This document shows positions 1 through 7,954 of a stretch of DNA of 64,000 nucleotides, piece by piece (position 1 is the stretch's first letter; each line of letters opens with the position of its first letter). Both the position numbers and the translations under genes were made by a program. The stretch spans positions 1 through 64,000 of the forward strand of contig JAYZBC010000025.1 of assembly GCA_036339375.1 (NCBI GenBank). Direction: 5' to 3'. Source of the stretch: JAYZBC01 sp036339375 (GTDB lineage Bacteria; Pseudomonadota; Alphaproteobacteria; MPNO01; UBA2964). The notes under the pieces are model-generated. The model had not been told where the DNA came from. It saw only the letters and a program-made list of their open reading frames with translations, and ran no database searches.

Positions 1-209
1 TGCCGACAGGCAGTCTCATCGGTAACATCTGTTTCCACAGACATGGCTTGTCCGCCCGCCTGCTTGATGATAGCTAAAACCTCATCTGAAGAGGCCACAT
101 CCGCTATGACAACCTTGGCTCCTTCTTCACAAAGCCGTTTAGCAAAGGCTGCTCCAATGCTTTGTGCCCCACCCGTTACGATCGCAACGCGTCCTTCAAG
201 TCGTCCCAT
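1..209 (-). CDS. SDR family oxidoreductase, N-terminal part (cut by window edge)
   Basis: Sixty-nine N-terminal residues of a short-chain dehydrogenase/reductase are visible; the gene continues beyond base 1. It starts MGRLEGRVAIVTGGAQSIG, with the Rossmann dinucleotide-binding turn at residues 12-19 (TGGAQSIG, serine where the family usually has glycine), followed by the beta-2/alpha-C pattern EEGAKVVIADV and a DVTDE motif. It lies 15 bases downstream of another SDR in the same direction (225-986) and its N-terminus resembles the SDR at 8891-9649, so these look like paralogues in a catabolic operon. Substrate unknown; the active-site Ser-Tyr-Lys region is outside the window. Confidence 0.9.
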   Translation of the reverse strand, partial: MGRLEGRVAIVTGGAQSIGAAFAKRLCEEGAKVVIADVASSDEVLAIIKQAGGQAMSVETDVTDETACR

Positions 210-224
210 CTGCATATACTCCTA

Positions 225-986
225 TCACCACATTGTTCCGCCGCCATCGACGACAATCGTTTGCCCGGTTAAAAAATCACTTTCTGGTGAAGACAAGAAA
301 ACACATAATCCAACTACATCCTGTGGAACGCCGTTGCGGCCTAACGCTCGCATTTTACTACTCGCCCGACGACGTTCCAAATCTGCATCAGTGGCAATTG
401 CAATTCCGGTCTCCGTGTCAATCGGCCCCGGAGCGATGGCGTTAATACAGATATTATAATCACCAAATTCTTTTGCCATTGACCGTGTCATACCAACGAC
501 AGCGGCCTTCGAAGCGGCGTACCGGGTAATTCCCGGGGTACCCTGAAATGCCGCTGTGGAAGCTATATTTACTATTTTTCCATAACCATTTTGTTTCATA
601 ACGGGTAAAACAGCTTTTGCTCCTAACCACACCCCTTTGATATTTACTGAGTAAACTTCGTCCCATTCATCGACCGTTTCTTCGGTAGACGGCTTTCTTT
701 CAAGGTAAGTATAAAGCCCAGCGTTTGCTACAAAAATATGAATGTCCCCAAATTTCTCCAGGGCTACTTTAGCCATATTTTTATTGGCCTCTTCATCCGC
801 AACATTAGTTTCAACGAATAGGGCTTCGCCACCATTTTCCTCAATTTCTTTTACAATTTTGGTCCCATCCATCAGATCAGCAATAACAATTTTAGCCCCC
901 TCCTTTGCTAAACTCTTGCAATACTGGGCACCAATTCCCAAAGAACCCCCGGTAACTATTGCCACTTTTTTGTCCAGTCGACCCAT
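225..986 (-). CDS. SDR family NAD(P)-dependent oxidoreductase
   Basis: A 253-residue classical SDR of normal length. The cofactor turn TGGSLGIG is at residues 12-19, the NAG motif at 88-90, and the catalytic tetrad reads Asn115, Ser143, Tyr156, Lys160 (YAASK). The C-terminal INAIAPGPIDTE and FLTGQTIVVDGG segments are typical of the 3-oxoacyl reductase/alcohol dehydrogenase type. It probably oxidises or reduces a secondary alcohol or ketone in the cytoplasm. It follows a UbiD-family decarboxylase by 3 bases (stop at 990, start at 986), so the two are almost certainly co-transcribed, and it precedes another SDR. Substrate cannot be assigned. Confidence 0.92.
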   Translation of the reverse strand: MGRLDKKVAIVTGGSLGIGAQYCKSLAKEGAKIVIADLMDGTKIVKEIEENGGEALFVETNVADEEANKNMAKVALEKFGDIHIFVANAGLYTYLERKPSTEETVDEWDEVYSVNIKGVWLGAKAVLPVMKQNGYGKIVNIASTAAFQGTPGITRYAASKAAVVGMTRSMAKEFGDYNICINAIAPGPIDTETGIAIATDADLERRRASSKMRALGRNGVPQDVVGLCVFLSSPESDFLTGQTIVVDGGGTMW

Positions 987-989
987 AAT

Positions 990-2480
990 TCACTCCACCA
1001 AATAACCAAATTTTTTTCGTGCCATATCTAGTAATTCCTGCCGAGGTTTAGTGGACTGAGGAAATCGGTCACGCCAATGAAAAGGCTTGGTGGCATCAAT
1101 AATCAGTCTGGAATTTGTGATGTTGCCAGCAGCTTTATCATCAGGATGCAGCCGGGGATCAGCCGGTGACGTCCAAGCCGTTTTAATGATATCAATTTCG
1201 GTTGCAGGGTCGCAACACATCAGCGCCGCCCAAATTAATTCCTCAAGATTAGAAACCTCCACATCGTCATCTGTAACAATTACCCATTTTCCTGCATACG
1301 CACCCGCAAAACACTGGCTTGCGATATGCCCCACTTGAGTGGCATGACCAGGATAACGCTGTTTAATGGATACCCCGGTAAGCATCCGTGAACCCCCGAC
1401 CTCATGGCACCAAACTTGGTGGACATCGGGAACACCAGCAGCTTCAATATTCCGTTTCATCAACGCAGACCGGGTCACTGCGCGAAACCGGGAGTATTCA
1501 TCCGGTAAAGCCTGCGGAGGAAAACCTAAAATTATAGGATCATTTCGATGGTAGATAGCCACCACTTCGCATTTTGGTCGCACGCGACCTTTCTCAGTAT
1601 ACGAGCCACACCAATCTCCGAACGGGCCTTCAGGGATTAATTGTTCAGGATCCACATACCCCTCAATAACGATTTCCGCATTTGCAGGAAATGGGAGGCC
1701 GGTGAACTTACCCCGTACTAGATCTACAGGATTACCCCGTAAACCACCAAGGACATCAAATTCTGAAATTCCGTCTGGAATTTCATAGCCACCCATAATA
1801 AAACTCATGGGATCGCTACCAACCACAATAGCAACCGGCATCTTTTCTCCTTTTGCAGCCGCTTTTTCTAAATGGATGCGTCCATGTTTGCCGGGTGCGG
1901 TATTAAAACAAACGGTACTTTTATCGACTACCATCGCTCTATAACTGCCCAAGTTATACCAACCCTCGTCCGGATCTACTGTTACGCTATATGTTCCTGT
2001 CCCTATGTAACGCCCACCGTCGTCCTCGTGCCACATAGGCGAGGGAAAGGCCAGCACATCAATGTTTTCTCCCGTCATTATGTTTTCTAAAACAGGGCCG
2101 GTTTCGACAAAATTGGGGGGAATTAATGCACCTGGTTCATGACTGTAAATATCAGCCCAAGCTTCCGATAGTTCTACTTTGGAAAGTTCAGTAGGAAAAC
2201 CCAGCGTCATATTTTTCCTTTTGCCTCCAAAGGTATTAATCAACACCCGAAATCCTTTTTTTATGCCAGGAATTTCATCAAAAATTACTGCTGGAGAATT
2301 TTCATTATACTTAACGACAGTCGCAGCCAGACCGATATCCTGCTCCCAGGTTGCACCCTTGACCACTTCAAGTTCGTTTAAGCGTTCTGCTTCCGTCAAC
2401 CAGTCTCGTAAGTCGTCATAAGCGAACCGGTGCTGAACATTGTGCGTAGCAGCGATCCGGGATACGCCTTGATCCGCCAT
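990..2480 (-). CDS. UbiD family decarboxylase (paralogue 1)
   Basis: A 496-residue member of the UbiD family, which uses prenylated FMN for reversible (de)carboxylation of aromatic or unsaturated acids. The family hallmarks are present: DGGRYIGTG near residue 155, the EIVIEG strand near 269-274 and EGPFGDW near 284-290, which supply the conserved Glu/Asp residues of the active site. It groups by eye with the paralogues at 39868 and 41456. The frame is open to 2528, but GGGAGAA lies a few bases before the ATG at 2480, giving MADQGVSR, so I choose that start. It sits between a glyoxalase-like gene upstream and an SDR 3 bases downstream. Substrate unknown. Confidence 0.92.
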   Translation of the reverse strand: MADQGVSRIAATHNVQHRFAYDDLRDWLTEAERLNELEVVKGATWEQDIGLAATVVKYNENSPAVIFDEIPGIKKGFRVLINTFGGKRKNMTLGFPTELSKVELSEAWADIYSHEPGALIPPNFVETGPVLENIMTGENIDVLAFPSPMWHEDDGGRYIGTGTYSVTVDPDEGWYNLGSYRAMVVDKSTVCFNTAPGKHGRIHLEKAAAKGEKMPVAIVVGSDPMSFIMGGYEIPDGISEFDVLGGLRGNPVDLVRGKFTGLPFPANAEIVIEGYVDPEQLIPEGPFGDWCGSYTEKGRVRPKCEVVAIYHRNDPIILGFPPQALPDEYSRFRAVTRSALMKRNIEAAGVPDVHQVWCHEVGGSRMLTGVSIKQRYPGHATQVGHIASQCFAGAYAGKWVIVTDDDVEVSNLEELIWAALMCCDPATEIDIIKTAWTSPADPRLHPDDKAAGNITNSRLIIDATKPFHWRDRFPQSTKPRQELLDMARKKFGYLVE

Positions 2481-2511
2481 AATTTTCTCCCAGCTTAAAT
2501 TTTCATATGCT

Positions 2512-2943
2512 TCAGGCGCGTTCACCAAGCTCTATAGAATAACCATCAGGGTCGCGAATGAAAGCAATTACGGGTCCGTTGGGCCCTGTATGTTTTAAAG
2601 GCCCGGGAGGACGGGGAACCTCCATACCAAAAGCTTCCACTTTTTTACAAATTTCGTAAATATCAGGGAAACCAATTGCTATGTGACCATAACCGCTGCC
2701 TAATTCATAGCCGTCACCCCTACCCCAATTATAGGTTAGCTCGATCGCTGGATCTTCATTTTCGTCACCATAACCAAGAAAAACGACGGTATATTTTCCT
2801 CCTTCATTATCACTACGCCGAAATACCTGCATACCAAGGACTTCTGTATAAAATTTTGTAGAATGTTCAAGATCTTTTACGCGAATCATTGTGTGGCGAA
2901 TCCGCGGTTTACTGGCTTTGGGCCTTTCAATATTGGTGTTCAT
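2512..2943 (-). CDS. VOC family protein, lactoylglutathione lyase-like (GloA type)
   Basis: A 143-residue vicinal-oxygen-chelate protein with two beta-alpha-beta modules. All four metal-ligand positions of glyoxalase I are recognisable: His17 (RHTMIRV), Glu68 (AIELTYNW), His87 (YGHIAIG) and Glu138 (GYSIELGE). Sequence blocks such as KFYTEVLGM and HIAIG..DIYE are those of GloA proteins, so glyoxalase I activity is plausible, but extradiol dioxygenases and other VOC enzymes share the fold. The ATG at 2943 is preceded by GGGAG at good spacing; a TTG at 2952 is too close to that site. It lies 31 bases before the UbiD-family gene and 29 bases after a TauD gene, in one apparent operon. Confidence 0.87.
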   Translation of the reverse strand: MNTNIERPKASKPRIRHTMIRVKDLEHSTKFYTEVLGMQVFRRSDNEGGKYTVVFLGYGDENEDPAIELTYNWGRGDGYELGSGYGHIAIGFPDIYEICKKVEAFGMEVPRPPGPLKHTGPNGPVIAFIRDPDGYSIELGERA

Positions 2944-2972
2944 TGGTTTCAACTCCCTGAATAAATTTGATC

Positions 2973-3824
2973 TTAATATGGTTTGTCCCCACGGACGATC
3001 GTTCTGTGCATATATCGAATTTGGCCTTCAGGAACGCCGCCACAGGCCAGATGAATCAAACAACGGTTATCCCAAATCGTAAGGTCATGAAGATCCCAAC
3101 GGTGGTGGTAAATGAATTCTGTTTTTTTCTGATGTTCAAACAAAACATCTAGCAAATCCTGTCCTTCATTTTCATCAAGTTCTTCAATTCCAATGGTGAA
3201 CCTTTCTGAAATATAAAGCGCCTTACGACCGGTCTCCGGATGGGTCCTAGCAATTGGGTGTATGGCATCAGGCGGAGCAACATCTACATATCTTTCTTTG
3301 CCTTTTCCTTTATAAACATCCGGAACTTCCACCCTTGGATTACGAAATCGGTTAAAGGTGTGGCGAGCGTGAAGCCCCTTTAATTTTAATTTATGTTTTT
3401 CAGGCAGACTATCATAAGCTTTATACATATTAGCCCATTCCGTATCACCACCTTGAAACGGCACTTCCAAAGCATAAAGCATTGTACAAAGAGTGGGAAT
3501 TTCAGTGTAGGAAAGATCCGAATGCCAGTTATCTCCTGCTGATGGAGACCCTACAAATTTTCCATCCACCTTTTTATTAGATAGAATTTGTACCTCGGGA
3601 TAATTGGAATGAGCACTTTCTTTTTGAATATGAATATCGAGTTCCCCAAATCTTCGGGCAAAAGCTAGTTGGTTATGCGGCGGTAAATCTTGATCACGAA
3701 AAACCAAGACATGGTATTCAAGAAAAGCTTTATATATTTCTGAAAATGTTCGATTATTGAGTTCCCCAACATCTATTCCTTTAATTTCAGCGCCGAGAAT
3801 TTGTGAAAGTGGATTAACCTCCAT
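2973..3824 (-). CDS. TauD/TfdA family Fe(II)/2-oxoglutarate dioxygenase (paralogue 1)
   Basis: A 283-residue protein of normal TauD length. The iron triad is His101-x-Asp103 (NWHSDLSY) and His258 in WDNRCLIH; Arg270 or Arg274 (IRYMHRT) is the likely 2-oxoglutarate-binding arginine. The fold uses O2 and 2-oxoglutarate to hydroxylate a substrate, which in this family often leads to cleavage of a C-S, C-O or C-N bond (taurine, aryloxyalkanoates, others). It is one of five paralogues in 6 kb; four are minus strand. It is 15 bases downstream of the next one and upstream of gloA-like and UbiD-like genes. The substrate cannot be predicted; calling it taurine dioxygenase would go beyond the evidence. 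Confidence 0.92.
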   Translation of the reverse strand: MEVNPLSQILGAEIKGIDVGELNNRTFSEIYKAFLEYHVLVFRDQDLPPHNQLAFARRFGELDIHIQKESAHSNYPEVQILSNKKVDGKFVGSPSAGDNWHSDLSYTEIPTLCTMLYALEVPFQGGDTEWANMYKAYDSLPEKHKLKLKGLHARHTFNRFRNPRVEVPDVYKGKGKERYVDVAPPDAIHPIARTHPETGRKALYISERFTIGIEELDENEGQDLLDVLFEHQKKTEFIYHHRWDLHDLTIWDNRCLIHLACGGVPEGQIRYMHRTIVRGDKPY

Positions 3825-3839
3825 AGACGTCCTCTTTAT

Positions 3840-4691
3840 TTAAAATGGTATATCACCGGAAACAGTAGTCCGGTGCATATGACGAATTTGGTTCTCGGGA
3901 ATTCCCCTGCAGGCCAGATGCAGGGTGCAGCGATTATCCCAGAACAACAAATCCCCGAGTTTCCATTTGTGGTGATAAATAAATTCGGGCTGTGTTGCAT
4001 GCTCTATCAATTCATCTAGAAGCCCCTGCGCCTCATCCTTTGATCCATCGAGAATTCCAATCGTAAAGCGGGGTGATACATAAAGGGCCTTTTGTTTAGT
4101 TATGGGGTGAATGCGAACTACAGGGTGAAACACATCGGGAGGACTTATTTTTTCATACCGATCTTTAGCGTCTTTTCTATGTTTATCGGGAATTTGGATC
4201 CTTTTATTTTTAAACCGGTTAAAAGTATGACGAGCTCGCAAACCCTCTAACCTATTTTTTGTCTTCTCAGGTAACTCTTGGTAGGCAGTATACATGTTAG
4301 CCCATTCCGTATCTCCACCCTCTTCGGAAATTTCCAGAGCGTATAGAATCGAACCTAAACTCGGTTTTAACATATAAGAGAGGTCTGAGTGCCAAAAATC
4401 ACCGGCGTTTTCCACACCAATGTATTTTCCATCCTCCTTTTTGTTTGTCACAAGTAAAATTTCTTCATGTTCTTTATGAAGAAATTTCTTTGAAATATGT
4501 ATTTCCAATGGACCAAAATTACGACTGAATTGAATATGCTGCTCCGGGGTGATTTTTTGATCACGAAAAACAATAACCTGATTCTGATGAAACACAGTTT
4601 CGATTTCACGACATCTATTCACACCAATTTTTGAAACGTCAATCCCTGTTATCTCTGCTCCCAGTACTTCTGACAAACGATTAATTTGCAT
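3840..4691 (-). CDS. TauD/TfdA family Fe(II)/2-oxoglutarate dioxygenase (paralogue 2)
   Basis: A 283-residue dioxygenase with His101-x-Asp103 (FWHSDLSY) and His258 (WDNRCTLH) as iron ligands and the C-terminal IRHMHRT arginine motif. The open frame reaches 4703, but the N-terminus MQINRLSEVLGAE at 4691 aligns with paralogues 1, 4 and 5 (MEVNPLSQ, MEINRLSD, MKINRLSK), so I start there. It is very similar to its neighbour at 2973-3824, which suggests local duplication. It is the first gene of the minus-strand group and is divergent from the plus-strand TauD at 4842; the 150-base gap between the two probably holds both promoters. Confidence 0.92.
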   Translation of the reverse strand: MQINRLSEVLGAEITGIDVSKIGVNRCREIETVFHQNQVIVFRDQKITPEQHIQFSRNFGPLEIHISKKFLHKEHEEILLVTNKKEDGKYIGVENAGDFWHSDLSYMLKPSLGSILYALEISEEGGDTEWANMYTAYQELPEKTKNRLEGLRARHTFNRFKNKRIQIPDKHRKDAKDRYEKISPPDVFHPVVRIHPITKQKALYVSPRFTIGILDGSKDEAQGLLDELIEHATQPEFIYHHKWKLGDLLFWDNRCTLHLACRGIPENQIRHMHRTTVSGDIPF

Positions 4692-4841
4692 GAAATGCCC
4701 CAATAAAAACCAATAATACCTTGCGTGATCCTTGGGAAATTCTACGCTTGAGCAAGAAAACCGTCAATCAAGCGAGACATCTGTTGAGTTCTATCAAAAG
4801 ATATCGTTTTATTACACAAGGGATTTTGAAAGGTTAGGATT

Positions 4842-5723
4842 ATGGCCCAGATAGAAATCAGACCACTGTCGAACGCTATTGGCGCTGAAATTTTAGGTGT
4901 CGATTTGCAAAAACCGTTAGGAGCCGAAGTCGCAAAAACTATTGAAGAGGCCTGGTATAAATTTGTAATCATTTTATTTCGTAATCAAAAAATTACACTA
5001 GAGCAACAGAATGACTTTGCTATTAACTTTGGGAAAGTTGCTATTCGTCATCAAGAGACAGCAACGGACCATGAAAAAAACACCAGTAACAAGGTCATGC
5101 TGATTACAAATGTACGGAAAAACGGCAAACCAATAGGGACTCTGCCTGATGGGGAGATGATGTTTCATTCTGATACGCCGTATTATGAAAAGCCCTTAAA
5201 AGCCACAATGTTGTACGCTCTTGAAATCCCGTCACATGGGGGCAATACACTGTTTTCCAACAGCTATAGAGCCGCCGAAACCCTGCCCGAAGAAATCAAA
5301 CAAAGGATTAGTCATAAGAAAGCTTTACATATTTATGATTACGGCAACCAACATAAGACCGCTGAAAGCTACAGCAAAGAAATTCATCCCCACTTTGCCC
5401 ACCCTATCTTTCGTAAGCATCCAGAAACCGGGCGTTCTGCTCTTTTTGTTAGCGAATTGATGACAGAAGAAATTCTTGGGGTTTCAAAACAAGAAAGTCA
5501 AGATTTGTTAAATCTTTTGTTCCAACACCAAAGCAAAAACGAATTTGTGTACGAACATCAGTGGCGTGTTGGCGATCTAATGTTGTGGGATAATCGATGC
5601 AGTGTGCATGCACGTACCGATTTTCCTAAAGACGAGCGTCGAATGTTGCGCCGGACAACACTGGAAGATGAACATCCTGTACTGCCTGGAAGCCCCCCTT
5701 TTAAAATGGCCGCGGCTCAATAA
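4842..5723 (+). CDS. TauD/TfdA family Fe(II)/2-oxoglutarate dioxygenase (paralogue 3, divergent)
   Basis: A 293-residue dioxygenase on the plus strand. Iron ligands are His109-x-Asp111 (MFHSDTPYY) and His256 (WDNRCSVH), with Arg271 in MLRRTTLE as a candidate 2-oxoglutarate ligand. It differs from the other four in several blocks: it has FHSDTPYYEKP in place of WHSDLSY, a longer C-terminal tail and no HMHRT motif, so it probably has a different substrate or an older origin. An AGG-containing ribosome site lies just before the ATG. A small methyltransferase-like gene follows after 13 bases and is probably co-transcribed. Confidence 0.91.
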   Translation: MAQIEIRPLSNAIGAEILGVDLQKPLGAEVAKTIEEAWYKFVIILFRNQKITLEQQNDFAINFGKVAIRHQETATDHEKNTSNKVMLITNVRKNGKPIGTLPDGEMMFHSDTPYYEKPLKATMLYALEIPSHGGNTLFSNSYRAAETLPEEIKQRISHKKALHIYDYGNQHKTAESYSKEIHPHFAHPIFRKHPETGRSALFVSELMTEEILGVSKQESQDLLNLLFQHQSKNEFVYEHQWRVGDLMLWDNRCSVHARTDFPKDERRMLRRTTLEDEHPVLPGSPPFKMAAAQ

Positions 5724-5736
5724 GCCATACAAATAC

Positions 5737-6369
5737 ATGGCTGAAAAAGAGGAAAAACTTCCGCCTGAGTTTTTTTTTCGAGAAGATGAAACGGACGATG
5801 AACATTTTTATGAACAACCACGTTTGGTTGCCCATATTGATGAACCAGCTTGTGCTGCCTTAAACGATTTTTTTCGTGAGAAACTTCCAGAAAATGGAGA
5901 ACTGCTAGATCTCATGTCCAGCTGTGTTTCTCACCTGCCTTACGACCTTTCATATAAAGGTGTGATAGGCCTTGGCATGAACCAGGTAGAGCTGGATAAA
6001 AATCCTCAACTTACAAAAACGATAGTTCAAAATTTGAGTAATAACCCTATCCTTCCCTTCACCGATGACTCATTTGACGGCTGTATGATTTCCGTATCCG
6101 TTCAATACCTCATACAACCGCTGGAGGTGTTCTCTGAAATAGGAAGAGTTTTGCGTCCAGGAGGAAATTGTATCGTTTCGTTTTCAAATCGTTGTTTTCC
6201 GACAAAGGCTATCTCCCTTTGGCACAAATTGAGCAGCGAGGGCCATGCCAAACTTGTTACATATTATTTTAATAAATCTAGTATGTTCAAAGCACCGGTA
6301 TTCGATAATATTTCGCCAAATCCCGGGAAAACCGATCCTTTATTTGTTGTCACTGCTTCTACAAAATAA
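5737..6369 (+). CDS. Class I SAM-dependent methyltransferase-like protein
   Basis: A 210-residue protein. The central part reads as the second half of a class I methyltransferase: ELLDLMSS takes the place of motif I, LPFTDDSFDGCMISVSVQYL matches the motif II/post-II region of UbiE-like enzymes, and EIGRVLRPGGNCIVSFSNRCFP is the standard post-motif segment. The glycine-rich SAM loop (normally D/E-x-G-x-G) is replaced by DLMSSCVSH, so SAM binding is uncertain; other members of this bacterial subfamily share that trait. The frame is open to 5602, inside the TauD gene, but the ATG at 5737 gives a sensible MAEKEEKLPPEFFF N-terminus. It follows the TauD stop by 13 bases. Confidence 0.8.
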   Translation: MAEKEEKLPPEFFFREDETDDEHFYEQPRLVAHIDEPACAALNDFFREKLPENGELLDLMSSCVSHLPYDLSYKGVIGLGMNQVELDKNPQLTKTIVQNLSNNPILPFTDDSFDGCMISVSVQYLIQPLEVFSEIGRVLRPGGNCIVSFSNRCFPTKAISLWHKLSSEGHAKLVTYYFNKSSMFKAPVFDNISPNPGKTDPLFVVTASTK

Positions 6370-6479
6370 ACCAGCCCTCCAAATTCGCTTTGCTACCAAA
6401 CAATTTTTGAAATTCATCTGAAACTTAGACAAAAATAAAATTAATTAGGGGAAACCTTCCCAGAAAATTTTTGGGATAG

Positions 6480-7064
6480 CTAAATAATTTGACAGGCGTC
6501 GTTAAAATCTAACCTGGGATCTCTTTTAGACAACATGCTGCGGTCACCGAAACCAAGGTTACACAAAAAATTAGAACGCCAACGAGTATTTTTAAAAAAT
6601 TCTTTGTCAACCGCATCGTTATCAAATCCAGACATCGGCCCGACATCCAGGCCGACAAGGCGGGCCGCTAATATAAAATAGGCTCCCTGCAAAGACCCGT
6701 TTCGAAACGCAGTTTCCTTTAATAATCCTTCCTGCCCTGCAAACCATTTTTCTGCTCCAGAAATTCGATAAAGTTTTGGCAAAGCAGTATAAAAATCCAA
6801 ATCATGGGCTATGATGGCTACAACGGGGGCTTTAAGGGTTTTCTCCCTGTTAGTAGAAGAAAGGGCAGGAGACACGCGCTGTTTTGCAACCTGCGTTTTT
6901 AAAAATAAAATTCTCATAGGTTGGCAATTTGCGCTCGTAGGTGCCAGACGTGCCATATCGTAAGCTTTTTTCAGGAGCGCCTTGGGAACAGTCTTTTTTA
7001 TAAAATAATCAAACGTTCGTCCATTTTTAAAAACCCTAACAAGGTCAGGATATTCAGTGGGCAC
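6480..7064 (-). CDS. Nitroreductase family protein, RutE-like (malonic semialdehyde reductase type)
   Basis: A 194-residue FMN-dependent nitroreductase-fold protein. The pattern ARLAPTSANCQPMR near the N-terminus and ETAFRNGSLQGAYFILAAR and LDVGPMSGFDN further on are diagnostic of the RutE/HadB branch, in which RutE reduces malonic semialdehyde to 3-hydroxypropionate in pyrimidine breakdown. Length matches RutE. The open frame reaches a TTG at 7076, but GGAGG followed by AAGAA precedes a GTG at 7064, so I start there. The rest of a rut operon is not present here, so the aldehyde or enone it reduces may differ. It follows a TauD gene by 17 bases in the same direction. Confidence 0.87.
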   Translation of the reverse strand: MPTEYPDLVRVFKNGRTFDYFIKKTVPKALLKKAYDMARLAPTSANCQPMRILFLKTQVAKQRVSPALSSTNREKTLKAPVVAIIAHDLDFYTALPKLYRISGAEKWFAGQEGLLKETAFRNGSLQGAYFILAARLVGLDVGPMSGFDNDAVDKEFFKNTRWRSNFLCNLGFGDRSMLSKRDPRLDFNDACQII

Positions 7065-7081
7065 TTCTTCCTCCAAATTTT

Positions 7082-7933
7082 TTAATAAGGAACATCCCCG
7101 GCAATTGTTGTCCTATGCATGTGGCGTATTTGACCGGAAACAAAATTTCGGCAAGCAAAGTGACTGGTACATCGGTTATCCCAAAAGATCATATCCCTGG
7201 ATTGCCAAACATGCCGGTAAATAAGGTCACGCTTAAGCTGGTGAGCAAAAAGTTCATCCAGCAATGGTTGAGCTTCCCTGTCCGGTATACCCTCTATGCC
7301 AATCGTAAACCTTTGTGAAACATAAAGGAGTTTGCGTTGCGTTTCTGGGTGCGTTCTTACAATTGGATGAATTGCGTCATCGGGTGCCCTATCTTCATAC
7401 CGCATTTTGGCATCTCGGACATGTTCCTTTGGAACATCGACCCGCGGATTTCTCATACGGTTGAAAGTGTGAATCCCCTTTAAATTTTGTATACGTGATT
7501 TTATTGACTTTGGTAAAGTTTCATAGGCCTTGTATTGATTACAAAACTCCGTATCCCCACCTTTTTTTGGTAATTCCAGTGCGTGCAACAATGAACCAAG
7601 AGACGGTTTTCCCTTACATGAGAGGTCTGAGTGCCAATGATCACCAGCGCTTACCGCACCGATATAGCGACCATCCACCTTTTTGTTTGAAACAATTATT
7701 ATTTTTGGATAACCCTCTAATAAATGGTCTGTAGCAATATGAATTTCCAATTCCCCAAAATGTTCGCTAAATCGGATGTGTTCCTCTGGTGTGATAGTTT
7801 GATTCCTAAATACAAGGATCAAATTATCCAACAATGCTTGCCGAAGAACGGCCACTGTATCATTATCGACGTTAGCCACATCCACGCCGAGCACTTCAGC
7901 ACCTAACACGTCAGACAAACGATTAATTTCCAT
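7082..7933 (-). CDS. TauD/TfdA family Fe(II)/2-oxoglutarate dioxygenase (paralogue 4)
   Basis: A 283-residue dioxygenase. Iron ligands are His101-x-Asp103 (HWHSDLSC) and His258 (WDNRCTSH), and the C-terminal IRHMHRT motif carries the likely 2-oxoglutarate arginine. It aligns over its whole length with paralogues 1 and 2 (same length, same ligand positions), so these three form one subgroup. It is the middle gene of a minus-strand run: TauD paralogue 5 lies 21 bases upstream and the RutE-like gene 17 bases downstream. Substrate unknown. Confidence 0.92.
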   Translation of the reverse strand: MEINRLSDVLGAEVLGVDVANVDNDTVAVLRQALLDNLILVFRNQTITPEEHIRFSEHFGELEIHIATDHLLEGYPKIIIVSNKKVDGRYIGAVSAGDHWHSDLSCKGKPSLGSLLHALELPKKGGDTEFCNQYKAYETLPKSIKSRIQNLKGIHTFNRMRNPRVDVPKEHVRDAKMRYEDRAPDDAIHPIVRTHPETQRKLLYVSQRFTIGIEGIPDREAQPLLDELFAHQLKRDLIYRHVWQSRDMIFWDNRCTSHFACRNFVSGQIRHMHRTTIAGDVPY

Positions 7934-7954
7934 CAGTTATCCCAAAATTTGTAA

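Noticed and set aside
6461..6477. CCCAGAAAATTTTTGGG hairpin after the methyltransferase gene
   Set aside because: The stem is short and AT-rich and no T-run follows on either strand, so I do not call it a terminator.
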